Source: an uncultured Lachnospiraceae bacterium | GTDB lineage: Bacteria > Bacillota > Clostridia > Lachnospirales > Lachnospiraceae | Direction: 5' to 3' | Assembly: GCA_902788555.1 (NCBI GenBank) | Contig: CADAKQ010000013.1 | Coordinates: 62,001 to 126,000 of the forward strand | Length of the DNA stretch: 64,000 bases | Shown here: piece after piece, positions 56,047 to 64,000 of the stretch | How the letters are laid out: the number at the start of each line of letters is the position of its first letter | Numbering within the stretch: the first letter of the stretch is position 1 | Made by a program: the position numbers and the translations under genes | The notes under the pieces: model-generated | The model's input: only the letters and a program-made list of their open reading frames with translations | What the model was told of the DNA's origin: nothing | Database searches by the model: none

Positions 56047-56759
56047 TAAACTCTCCCCTCAAGGAACTCAAGGTAATGTCTGATAAATGATTCCTTGTAG
56101 ATTCTGCCGACAGGTGCTTCAAATCCATCTGTCATATAAATCTTATTGCCCTCAATGGTTTTTATATAATTCATATTAACGATATAACCCATGTGACATC
56201 TGGAAAAGCACTCCGGAAGCTTACTCAAACAATCATTTAAACTCATATATGTTTCGTATTTTTTATCGGACATAATCTGAATTTTGCGATTTTCGCGGGT
56301 AATATACTTTATATCACTTGATAAAACAATAACATCCTTACCCTTACACACAAAACTTAAGGTACTGTTTTTACAATTATCCTGATATATCTTTACTGCC
56401 TTATCAAGAGCTCGAGCAAGAGTTATATCCTGATTTTTCTTCATTACAAAATAACAATGCATAGTCTCATAAACATCGGATGCAAAATCAAGAACACCCG
56501 TAAGATATATTATATTGCAAAGAGGTGCTTTTTCATTGATTTTTTTGCCTAAATCAATACCGTTTAATTCATCATTATTATAATTGATATCCAAAACAGC
56601 TATATCATACGAAAAGTCATCATCAATATTTTCAAGCAATTCAGACGGAGACACCACAAAAATATCTCCGCCTGAATTATTATCTTCCAAATATTGTTTA
56701 ATCAAACCCTTTGTCTTCTCGGCATCTTCAATTACATCATCACATACAACAAGTCTCAT
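56046..56759 (-). CDS. LytTR-type response regulator (AgrA-like)
   Basis: The 237-residue protein has a receiver domain (~1-120; VVCDD at 4-8, phosphoacceptor in AVLDINYNND near residue 56) and a LytTR DNA-binding domain (~130-235; SRCHMGYIVNMNYIKTIEG). LytTR regulators commonly control surface and secreted products and quorum responses. It is first in the cluster, followed by the kinase with one-base overlap. No agrB or agrD gene is present. Its place among surface-protein genes suggests they are its targets; that is inference. Confidence 0.9.
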   Translation of the reverse strand: MRLVVCDDVIEDAEKTKGLIKQYLEDNNSGGDIFVVSPSELLENIDDDFSYDIAVLDINYNNDELNGIDLGKKINEKAPLCNIIYLTGVLDFASDVYETMHCYFVMKKNQDITLARALDKAVKIYQDNCKNSTLSFVCKGKDVIVLSSDIKYITRENRKIQIMSDKKYETYMSLNDCLSKLPECFSRCHMGYIVNMNYIKTIEGNKIYMTDGFEAPVGRIYKESFIRHYLEFLEGRV

Positions 56760-56889
56760 TACCGTTTCTCCTAAGTCTTATATGTTTATTATTATAATAA
56801 AAAGGTAAGAATTTTACAATATTATTTCAAAAATATGTAAATAATACTAATTTATGATTGAAAAATATAGTTTTTTAGATGATTTTTTT

Positions 56890-56988
56890 AAAAAGTATAA
56901 TTATTTCAAGATGATTTTACTCAAAAAGTATAATTATTTCAAGATGATTTCATTCAAAAAGTATAATTATTTCAAGATAATTTTAATA
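56890..56988. repeat. Three tandem copies of a 33-bp repeat at the end of the LRR surface gene
   Basis: Copies start at 56890, 56923 and 56956, each AAAAAGTATAATTATTTCAA plus a variable tail. A degenerate fourth copy may lie near 56861. The last copy runs into the stop codon of the 56983 gene. The rest of the 56760-56889 gap shows nothing else. Confidence 0.9.
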
Positions 56989-59289
56989 AAATGCTACACC
57001 ATTGCCTTGCAGGTAGCAGCTTCTGCCCTCCCAGTCAATAGTCTGGGTATTGGTCATAAGTGTGCCGTCTGCGTTTGCATAACCATAGCCTCCTGCTATA
57101 CCTTCAGCAGGTGTTCCGTCTGCCCATTCGACTGTATCGGAGAATTGGAACCATTTGCCCATCTCCATAACACCGTATGGGTTAGCATAATAAAGTACAG
57201 AGCCTGTCTTATCATATGTAAGCACATCTACGTACATATAACCAAATACATCAAAGAAACAGTAATCATTTACCTCATCTCCTGCTATGGTCTTTCTGAC
57301 ATTGGCGAAGTCAGAGAATACCTCGTGTCCTTCTGAATCAAAGTAAATAACATGTACTCCGTCAGGATGGTAGGTAAGACGGTCTTTCATGGCTGTTCCG
57401 TCAGCTTGGAAGTAGTAGGTATAGGTTCCGTCGCACTTAAATTCATTTATGACAGGTTTACCTGTTCCATCATAACATCTGGTATTTCCCGCATCATCAA
57501 TATAGAAATCATAACCCTGATAATTTGAATACTTTTTTCCTATCTTATCTTGTGTATTGATATTATATTGTTCAAAGCTTTTTATATATCCATCTATCTT
57601 TTCACTTGGAAGATATCCTCGATACATATAATGTGGATTTGAGTAATCATACTCTATAAATCCGTTTTCTTCACTTATTATATCAAAAGCAATCTCATTC
57701 ATATCGAAGCTGCCAGAGTTGTTCTTTTTAAGCAAAAATGCTTTTGGAGCACCATTTTCATAATCACCCGAAAGCTGTTCCAAATATATATCACCAATTG
57801 GGCAATATCCAAGCGAAGGAGTATCAACATAAAACCAATTACTATAAAAATATTCAGAAACCGGTTCAGCCCAGAACTGTCCCTCCATATTATTACGTAT
57901 ACTATACTTTTCTCCTTTATGGATAATTGTATCGTAAGAATTATCATATACTATCCTAATATAATGAAATTCAGGATCAACCCATGTAGTTATTTCATCA
58001 TTTTCCCAAAAACTGATTTTCTCAAACATATTGATATAGGTTAAGTCGCCATAAGATTTATAAACATCCGAAAAGCTATATAAGCCTTCAGTGCTTCCGT
58101 CAAGAGAAGTGGTGTTCATTATTACCATACCGCCACCTTGACCATTCTCCGAATTATAAAAATCGGAAACAGTACCAAAATCATAACTTAAAATATTGCT
58201 TTCCAAACCAAGATACGCATGATCAAACGCAGGAATATTATCCATATTAATCGTACCGCTTTTTTCCCCTCTTACCAAAACGGTAACATGCCTTAATTCC
58301 ATTTTAGATAAGACAGTTTGACTGTTGTCAATAATGACACTTCCGTCAAAAAGTTCTGTCCCGTTTACGTTTAGGGATGTCACAGGATTAAATGCTATAT
58401 CAGCAAAGCAAAGAGATGGACATGTCGAAACATCAAGCTCACTAACCTTTGAATCGTGTAACCAAAGCTTTTCAAGGCTATTGTTAAGCTTTAATTCGGA
58501 TAGTTTATCATTATAGGAAGCATTTAATAAAATCAGATTCTTACATCCGCTTACATCCAATGAAGAAATATTGGAACGTTCAATCTCAAGGGACATAAGA
58601 CTGTTGCACCTGCTTAAATCTATATCCGTGATATCTGCATGCTCTAAACCAAGAGAGATAAGTCCCGTACATCCGCTTAAATCAACCGACTCTATAGGTG
58701 CATCTATCATAAGCCGAATAAGCTTAGGGTTATCACCTAAGGAAACCGATGCGGAGTCAGAAAACACATAAAGTGTTTCCAATTCGGTATTCTTACTGAA
58801 ATCAAGATTTCCGACGTTATTTCCGATAATTGTTACCCAGTATAATTTTTTATTATTCTCAAAATTAATATCAGGAGAACCGTCCAATCTGACATTAAGC
58901 CATGAAAGATTGGTCAGATACTCTACACCTTTAAGTGATTTAATCAGATTTTTATCATCACTGTAATTATAATTATTGTCAGTATATCCGTATGTATTAA
59001 TGCCGTCGCCTATCGTATCTATAGCGGTTATACCGGTAACCCAGGCTATTCTTTCACCGTCCTCGCTTGTTTCACCATATTCACTGTCTATATAATTTCT
59101 AAGTGTTTCATCCGGAAAGGTTTCTTCATTTATTCTTATATATTCACTCTTCTGTTCACCAATATAAAGATACGGATTATATTCTTTGATAACATTTTCT
59201 TCATACGCCAAAGCATTATATTTTATCGTCATAGGCATAGCCATAACCACACCGATAGCCAATGCAGTAATATATTTTATTAGCTTCAT
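56983..59289 (-). CDS. Secreted leucine-rich-repeat-like protein with cell-wall-binding module
   Basis: The 768-residue protein starts with a signal peptide (MKLIKYITALAIGVVMAMP, cleavage near ALA). Residues ~130-330 contain about nine irregular repeats of the internalin/BspA-like LRR kind (SVDLSGCTGLISLGLEHADI, DIDLSRCNSLMSLEI, SLDVSGCKNLILLNASYN). A mixed region (~330-600) follows. The shared wall-binding module takes the last ~165 residues, ending GNGVAFY. LRRs imply protein or glycan binding. AGGAGGAAATAACATT precedes the ATG. Confidence 0.85.
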   Translation of the reverse strand: MKLIKYITALAIGVVMAMPMTIKYNALAYEENVIKEYNPYLYIGEQKSEYIRINEETFPDETLRNYIDSEYGETSEDGERIAWVTGITAIDTIGDGINTYGYTDNNYNYSDDKNLIKSLKGVEYLTNLSWLNVRLDGSPDINFENNKKLYWVTIIGNNVGNLDFSKNTELETLYVFSDSASVSLGDNPKLIRLMIDAPIESVDLSGCTGLISLGLEHADITDIDLSRCNSLMSLEIERSNISSLDVSGCKNLILLNASYNDKLSELKLNNSLEKLWLHDSKVSELDVSTCPSLCFADIAFNPVTSLNVNGTELFDGSVIIDNSQTVLSKMELRHVTVLVRGEKSGTINMDNIPAFDHAYLGLESNILSYDFGTVSDFYNSENGQGGGMVIMNTTSLDGSTEGLYSFSDVYKSYGDLTYINMFEKISFWENDEITTWVDPEFHYIRIVYDNSYDTIIHKGEKYSIRNNMEGQFWAEPVSEYFYSNWFYVDTPSLGYCPIGDIYLEQLSGDYENGAPKAFLLKKNNSGSFDMNEIAFDIISEENGFIEYDYSNPHYMYRGYLPSEKIDGYIKSFEQYNINTQDKIGKKYSNYQGYDFYIDDAGNTRCYDGTGKPVINEFKCDGTYTYYFQADGTAMKDRLTYHPDGVHVIYFDSEGHEVFSDFANVRKTIAGDEVNDYCFFDVFGYMYVDVLTYDKTGSVLYYANPYGVMEMGKWFQFSDTVEWADGTPAEGIAGGYGYANADGTLMTNTQTIDWEGRSCYLQGNGVAFY

Positions 59290-59377
59290 AATGTTATTTC
59301 CTCCTAATATCTTAGATTATATGCTAATCATATCAAAAAAGCAATTAATTTACCGTAAATTTGTCAAAATCCCGTCA

Positions 59378-59421
59378 AAAAAACAGCCGATTTGTCAAAA
59401 ATACAAAATCAGCTGTTTTTT
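59378..59421. terminator. Hairpin terminator next to the truncated module gene
   Basis: AAAAAACAGC pairs with GCTGTTTTTT, and GATT with AATC after one mismatch, making a long A/T-flanked hairpin (59378-59421). It can work on either strand and lies just past the 59445 stop. Confidence 0.75.
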
Positions 59422-59444
59422 AATGATTTTTCAATTAGTAAAGA

Positions 59445-59759
59445 TTAGTACAACGCCACACCATTACCCTGCAGGTAGCAGCTTCTACCCTCCCAATCAA
59501 TAGTCTGGGTATTGGTCATAAGTGTTCCGTCTGCGTTTGCATAACCATAGCCTCCTGCTATACCTTCAGCAGGTGTTCCGTCTGCCTGGAAATAGTAGGT
59601 ATAGGTTCCGTCGCATTCTCCTCCAATATCATTAATGTTGTAATAAGGTGCAACAAATTCAGCCTTTGATTCAATTGGCGTATTAATAATGACAGCTGCA
59701 CTTAATGCCATAATAAATGCTATACCTGTTGAAATGTATTTTTAAATTTTTCTTCTCAT
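59445..59759 (-). pseudogene. Deletion derivative of a wall-binding-module protein with a stop in the signal peptide
   Basis: From ATG 59759 the frame reads MRRKI, then TAA (59742-59744), then in the same frame KYISTGIAFIMALSAAVII, so a nonsense codon interrupts the signal peptide. The rest (TPIESKAEFVAPYYNINDIG) matches the N-terminus of the neighbouring 59809 gene and then jumps within the module, from YYFQADG straight to TPAEGIAGGYGYANADG. About 120 module residues are missing. An internal ATG at 59711 would give 88 residues without a good signal. A product is unlikely. Confidence 0.75.
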
Positions 59760-59808
59760 AATTATTCTTAATTTCTTAATTAATATAAATTTATATTAAT
59801 ATAATTAT

Positions 59809-61602
59809 TTAATCAAAACGAATAACCTCCTTTATATATTCTCCATTTTCATCTCTATAATAGCCTTCTTGTTTAATCATATTTCCGTCGGTATCATATT
59901 CAAAAAAAACATAATATTCTTTCTCTCCGGTCGAATCATAACAGGTTTCTTTTATTCTATTTCCCAACAAATCATATTCATATTCATAAAATGTATCAAT
60001 AAGGTCACCAGGTAATAATCTTGTCATCTTTGTCATATGATTTTTACTATCATATTCATATAATTCGTAATAAATCATATTGTAACTTGAATCGTATTCT
60101 GTTTCTTTTGCAACGACTCCATTTTTTATTATTCTTTCTTTACTTGAATATCCATCCTTTTTAAATATCAATTCTGGTTTTTCCGGTATTTTATATGATA
60201 TATCTTCATCATTTTCATCCCAATATTCATATGTATATGTGATTTCGATACCATCATAGGTTTCTTTTATAAGTTTTCCTTCATCATCATATTCATTTTT
60301 ATGTTGTGATTTGTTTATTATCTCACCATTATCATTATACACTGTCTGTTTTTCAATACTTCCATATTCATCATAATTAAGGACAGCATTCCAAGACATA
60401 TATGGACTATTAAAATCATTAAAGCCATATTCTATCAAAATATCATTATCATCATATTTATAGCTGTTTTCACTAATTAAATTTCCATTATCATATTTTG
60501 ACTCTAAAATGATATTTCCCATATCATCAAATTTATATAAATACGTTGTTCCTTCAGATACTTCTGTAAACATAATTTTATTATCGATATCTTTTCTTAC
60601 TGCAAAGATTGTGCATTGAGCTTCTGAATCTATGATTTTTCCGTTTGAATCATAACTATAATTATATTTATATTCTTCATAATCATAATAATCATTAAAA
60701 TAATCAAAATTATATTTTTTTATGATATTTCCATCTGCTCCATATTCAGTATAATTATATATGTTATAATTATTATCATATATAAATTCCTTTAATAAAT
60801 TACCATATGAGTCATATACTTTTAAAAGATCACCTGAAATAGAATTACCATAAGAATCGCTGTAACCGTAATAATCATATAAAATTTCAAACAATATATT
60901 ACCTTTTTTATTATAAATTAATTCATCATATATTGTCCCATATCTGTATTTGCATACCTTTTTTAATGTCGTATTCTCACTTACTAAGATATCCGATTTT
61001 ATTTCATTACCTAGACTTGATGGTTCAATACTTCCATCAGGATTTGCATATGCGTAAGTATTTCCGTCAATACCAAGTGCATCTGCAATTCCTCCAACAT
61101 TTTCATCAAATTTAAACCATCCTGTGCATTCCATAACTCCGTATGGATTAGCATAGTAAAGAGTATCACCTTTTTGATTATATGTAACTACATTCGTATA
61201 CATATATCCATATACATCAAAATAGCAAAAGTCATCAACAGAGTCACCACTTATAGATTCTTTTACATTCATAAAATCATTGAACACTTCATGACCATAT
61301 TCATCAAAATAAATTACATGCTCACCATCTGGATGATATGTAAGTCTATCTGTCATTGGTGTTCCATCAGCTTGTAAATAATATGTGTATTTTCCATCAC
61401 AGAAAAATGAATCTTTAATAATTCTACCATCTAATGTGTAATAAGTTCCGTCCCATTCTCCTCCATTATCATTAATGTTGTAATAAGGTGCAACAAATTC
61501 AGCCTTTGATTCGATTTGTGTATTAACAATTAATTTTACAATAAATAAAAAAGTTACACTACATAAAAAAATTTTTTTTACTCTTCTTATTTTTTGATTC
61601 AT
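59809..61602 (-). CDS. Secreted protein with N-terminal wall-binding module and C-terminal YD-like repeats
   Basis: ATG 61602 with AGGAGG five bases before gives 597 residues. A signal peptide (~1-32, ending near IESKA) leads into a divergent wall-binding module at ~55-200 (YYLQADGTPMTDRLTYHPDG, CYFDVYGYMYTNVVTYNQ). Residues ~215-597 are tyrosine/aspartate-rich repeats of the form YDxxGNxI (TYLYKFDDMGNIILESKYDN, YEYDLLGNRIKETCYDS), like Rhs/YD repeats but shorter. The module order is the reverse of the other island proteins. No toxin domain is visible at the C-terminus. A 40-bp-spaced truncated relative lies downstream. Confidence 0.82.
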   Translation of the reverse strand: MNQKIRRVKKIFLCSVTFLFIVKLIVNTQIESKAEFVAPYYNINDNGGEWDGTYYTLDGRIIKDSFFCDGKYTYYLQADGTPMTDRLTYHPDGEHVIYFDEYGHEVFNDFMNVKESISGDSVDDFCYFDVYGYMYTNVVTYNQKGDTLYYANPYGVMECTGWFKFDENVGGIADALGIDGNTYAYANPDGSIEPSSLGNEIKSDILVSENTTLKKVCKYRYGTIYDELIYNKKGNILFEILYDYYGYSDSYGNSISGDLLKVYDSYGNLLKEFIYDNNYNIYNYTEYGADGNIIKKYNFDYFNDYYDYEEYKYNYSYDSNGKIIDSEAQCTIFAVRKDIDNKIMFTEVSEGTTYLYKFDDMGNIILESKYDNGNLISENSYKYDDNDILIEYGFNDFNSPYMSWNAVLNYDEYGSIEKQTVYNDNGEIINKSQHKNEYDDEGKLIKETYDGIEITYTYEYWDENDEDISYKIPEKPELIFKKDGYSSKERIIKNGVVAKETEYDSSYNMIYYELYEYDSKNHMTKMTRLLPGDLIDTFYEYEYDLLGNRIKETCYDSTGEKEYYVFFEYDTDGNMIKQEGYYRDENGEYIKEVIRFD

Positions 61603-61689
61603 TAAAACCTCCTTAAAACTATCTTTTAAATTCAAAAAAATATGTACTATAATAATCCAATAAAAATAAACAAATTGTGTATAAAATAA

Positions 61690-64000
61690 TTAATATAGTG
61701 CCACACCATTACCTTGCAAATAGCAGCTTCTGCCTTCCCAGTCATAGGTTGCTGTGTTAGTCATAAGTGTACCATCTTCATTGGCATAGCCATAGCCTCC
61801 TGCTATACCTTCAGCAGGTGTTCCGTCTGCCCACTCGACCGTATCAGAGAATTGGAACCACTTGCCCATCTCCATAACGCCGTATGGGTTAGCATAATAA
61901 AGTACCGAGCCTGTCTTGTCGTAGGTAAGTACATCAACGTACATATAGCCGAATACATCAAAGAAACAGTAATCATTTACTTCATCTCCTGCTATTGTCT
62001 TTCTGACATTAGCAAAGTCAGAGAATACCTCATGTCCTTCTGAATCAAAGTAAATAACATGTACTCCGTCAGGATGGTAGGTAAGACGGTCTTTCATGGC
62101 TGTACCGTCAGCCTGGAAGTAGTAGGTATATGTACCGTCGCATTTGAATTCATTTATAACAGGTTTACCGGTTGAATCATAGCAGCGCATATCACCCGAA
62201 TCATCCTTGTAAAAATCATAACCCTGATAATGTTGGCAATATTGCCCCGTCGGAGCAAAAGAATCATCATTATTTGTATTGTCGCTATTTTTATCATCAG
62301 ATATGCTGCCATTATCTGTATCATTTGATATGCTGCCATTATCTGTATCATTTGATGTGCTGCCATTATCTGTATCATTGCTATTATCCTGATGTTCATA
62401 TGGTTTTGTTTCAGGTATTTCGGGCATTTCCGGTGCACCAACATATGGTTTTACATTGACAGTTTCCGAAGCAGCTACAACACGATACACCTTGGAATTG
62501 TTGGTTACAGTATCAGGAGTATCATTAATTGAAGAACCATTTATTGCTTCAATAGCTACACAAAGCAATTCTCCACAGTTCTTATTATCATTTGCAATAA
62601 AATATACATAATTTCCGCTTGTAAAGTATGGTGATTCTCCATCGGAAACAGAATCCACTTCTGTTTTTGGAGTCGATGTTTCAAATCCTTCTAATAATGT
62701 ATGTGCGTCCTCATCTGAAATTTTAACCGTTTTTGAGCTAACATTAAAACAATAATAATTACAATAATGCTTTTCTGTCGGATTATAATAATCATAATAA
62801 GTGCCATCATCAAATGTAACATCCACATTATACCATACACCATGCAGATTAATTACATTCCATGCATGTTCCTCGCTTTGTACCGTTAATGTTTCTATTC
62901 CGCAACCATTCATCAGCATATGCATGGTCTTAGCATATCCGGCACAAACCGCACACTTATCACATACAATTCCATATGAACTCTGATCATGAATCGTAAA
63001 ACTGTAATTTGCATGCTCACATATTAAATCATGTGCCTTTTTTTCTTTGTCAACACTTCTTTTCTCAGCCGTAATCTGTTTCATCCATGTATCTATTGTT
63101 TCACAAAAATCAATAGTAGAAGTTCTTCTGACTTCAGGATCGGCAAATTCCTCATAAATTCCCAGTCCAAATTGAACACCATCTACATCACTCCATACTA
63201 CACTGGTCATTGTATTCAAAAAATAAAACTGTGGATGCTCCCATATAAAATCCAAAAGCAATTCAAACGCCTCATCAGAATTTAAGCCTTGTACACTAAG
63301 ACACCCCTCCATGTAACTCATATCTGTACCAACGTAGTTTCCATAATAACCATTATATATAAAATCTACACATTCACGTTCAAGCATTCTCCAAACTTCT
63401 TTTTTATTTTCATCAAGTGTGTTATAGTATCTGTCATTTGAAAACTGCATCCAATAATCATATTGTTCTTGTGTATAAACATAAACCCTTTCAGCGTCCT
63501 TATTTTCTTCACGCTCTTTTATTTTACTAATCGTATCATTTTTATCGGTAATACTAATAGGGACATCAATTTCAACAAGTTTTTCTTCAGAATCATCTTT
63601 TGTAATCCATAGTTTTAATACATCATCTCCAAGGAGTTCATCCTCAAAACAACTGTTATAATAGGGATAAACTTTTAAAATCAGCTTTGTTACGTTATTT
63701 CTACTATCATTTTCAAGCCATCCACATGAGCAACAGAAGCCCATTACATCCAAATCGCCGATATTATAATCCCAATCATATCCTTTTTTATTATCATAAT
63801 CATAATCAAGAAGCGATTCATCTTTTTCTGTGCCTGACAGCATAGGTGAAATATTCACGACTAACAACTTAGGCTTTGACCAGCTATATTCCGAATAATC
63901 AAGAATGTAGCGAGATTCTTCAGCAACTGCCGTATATTGATTACTTGGTGCCGCTTTAACAAATAATCTCTCACCAAAAGCGAGTGAAATAATCATTGCC
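61690..64000 (-). CDS. Secreted transglutaminase-like protein with cell-wall-binding module (start probably beyond the right edge)
   Basis: At least 768 residues are visible. The first in-window ATG (63996) lies inside what looks like a signal peptide core (MIISLAFGERLFVKAAPS), so the true start is probably past 64000. A transglutaminase-like domain lies at ~320-400, with Cys in KCAVCAGYAKTMH (~345), His in SEEHAWN (~378) and Asp in VDVTFDDG (~393), a complete triad. A linker of NDTDNGSIS repeats (~545-580) leads to the wall-binding module (last ~165 residues), whose DNA is nearly identical to that of the 56983 gene. It may be a surface protease or cross-linking enzyme. Confidence 0.82.
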   Translation of the reverse strand, partial: AMIISLAFGERLFVKAAPSNQYTAVAEESRYILDYSEYSWSKPKLLVVNISPMLSGTEKDESLLDYDYDNKKGYDWDYNIGDLDVMGFCCSCGWLENDSRNNVTKLILKVYPYYNSCFEDELLGDDVLKLWITKDDSEEKLVEIDVPISITDKNDTISKIKEREENKDAERVYVYTQEQYDYWMQFSNDRYYNTLDENKKEVWRMLERECVDFIYNGYYGNYVGTDMSYMEGCLSVQGLNSDEAFELLLDFIWEHPQFYFLNTMTSVVWSDVDGVQFGLGIYEEFADPEVRRTSTIDFCETIDTWMKQITAEKRSVDKEKKAHDLICEHANYSFTIHDQSSYGIVCDKCAVCAGYAKTMHMLMNGCGIETLTVQSEEHAWNVINLHGVWYNVDVTFDDGTYYDYYNPTEKHYCNYYCFNVSSKTVKISDEDAHTLLEGFETSTPKTEVDSVSDGESPYFTSGNYVYFIANDNKNCGELLCVAIEAINGSSINDTPDTVTNNSKVYRVVAASETVNVKPYVGAPEMPEIPETKPYEHQDNSNDTDNGSTSNDTDNGSISNDTDNGSISDDKNSDNTNNDDSFAPTGQYCQHYQGYDFYKDDSGDMRCYDSTGKPVINEFKCDGTYTYYFQADGTAMKDRLTYHPDGVHVIYFDSEGHEVFSDFANVRKTIAGDEVNDYCFFDVFGYMYVDVLTYDKTGSVLYYANPYGVMEMGKWFQFSDTVEWADGTPAEGIAGGYGYANEDGTLMTNTATYDWEGRSCYLQGNGVALY

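Noticed and set aside
54075..56759. AgrB/AgrD autoinducer genes beside the sensor cluster
   Set aside because: No small peptide gene or AgrB-like membrane protease is visible between 53482 and 56982 on either strand.
56854..57336. Plus-strand coding region with 11-residue KKYNYFK repeats
   Set aside because: The repeats follow from the 33-bp DNA repeats, and the rest is antisense to the wall-binding module.

Overview
The window is low-G+C Gram-positive (Firmicutes) DNA. The protein families, gene order and type of surface protein point to an anaerobic gut member of the Lachnospiraceae. Evidence includes AGGAGG-type ribosome binding sites, an acetate pathway (ackA-pta), a methionine synthase without its reactivation domain, FtsA-like and DUF711/PFL proteins, and secreted proteins ending in aromatic-rich cell-wall-binding repeats. 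No rRNA, tRNA, CRISPR array or complete transposon was recognised. Almost every gene lies on the minus strand; only the DAHP synthase and asnB genes (37469-40463) are on the plus strand.

Layout. 1-1780: the 5' part of a GLUG-repeat surface protein with visibly higher G+C than its surroundings, behind a long structured leader that contains 16 copies of TGAAC. 2012-12099: housekeeping genes (RNase G, two radical-SAM-linked proteins, PFL/ACT pair, WalJ-type hydrolase, RACE-like ASKHA protein, threonine ammonia-lyase, FtsY). 12407-20505: smc, rnc, plsX, rpmF, ackA, pta. 20549-28288: diguanylate cyclase, FtsA-like ATPase, coaE, polA, orphan anti-sigma-like protein. 28507-33419: ilvC, ilvN, metH, purine nucleoside phosphorylase. 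33459-37320: cell-wall enzymes (L,D-transpeptidase, metallophosphoesterase, D,D-carboxypeptidase). 37469-41925: DAHP synthase, asnB, miaB. 42097-46942: an amino-acid ABC transporter with a circularly permuted binding protein, a chemoreceptor, and a YneA-like SOS cell-division inhibitor under three LexA-like boxes. 47068-64000: an accessory surface-protein island.

The island holds five large secreted proteins and several wrecks that share one ~165-residue cell-wall-binding module joined to different heads: Ig-like, solute-binding, leucine-rich, YD-repeat and transglutaminase. It also contains a hipBA toxin-antitoxin pair with two identical operator palindromes, and an Agr-like cluster of a LytTR regulator, a one-helix GHKL kinase and a multi-helix kinase-like protein that lacks the catalytic motifs. 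Near-identical 3' ends, a deletion derivative at 59445-59759 and a decayed module tail at 53622 suggest continuing recombination between the copies.

The observations most worth following are the SOS promoter at 46968-47045, the repeat-bearing structured leader at 1288-1742, the modular surface island with its split sensor, the wall-module-linked solute-binding protein, and the permuted binding protein with its lipobox-bearing permease. Start codons were revised from ribosome-binding-site spacing for several genes and are noted in the entries.
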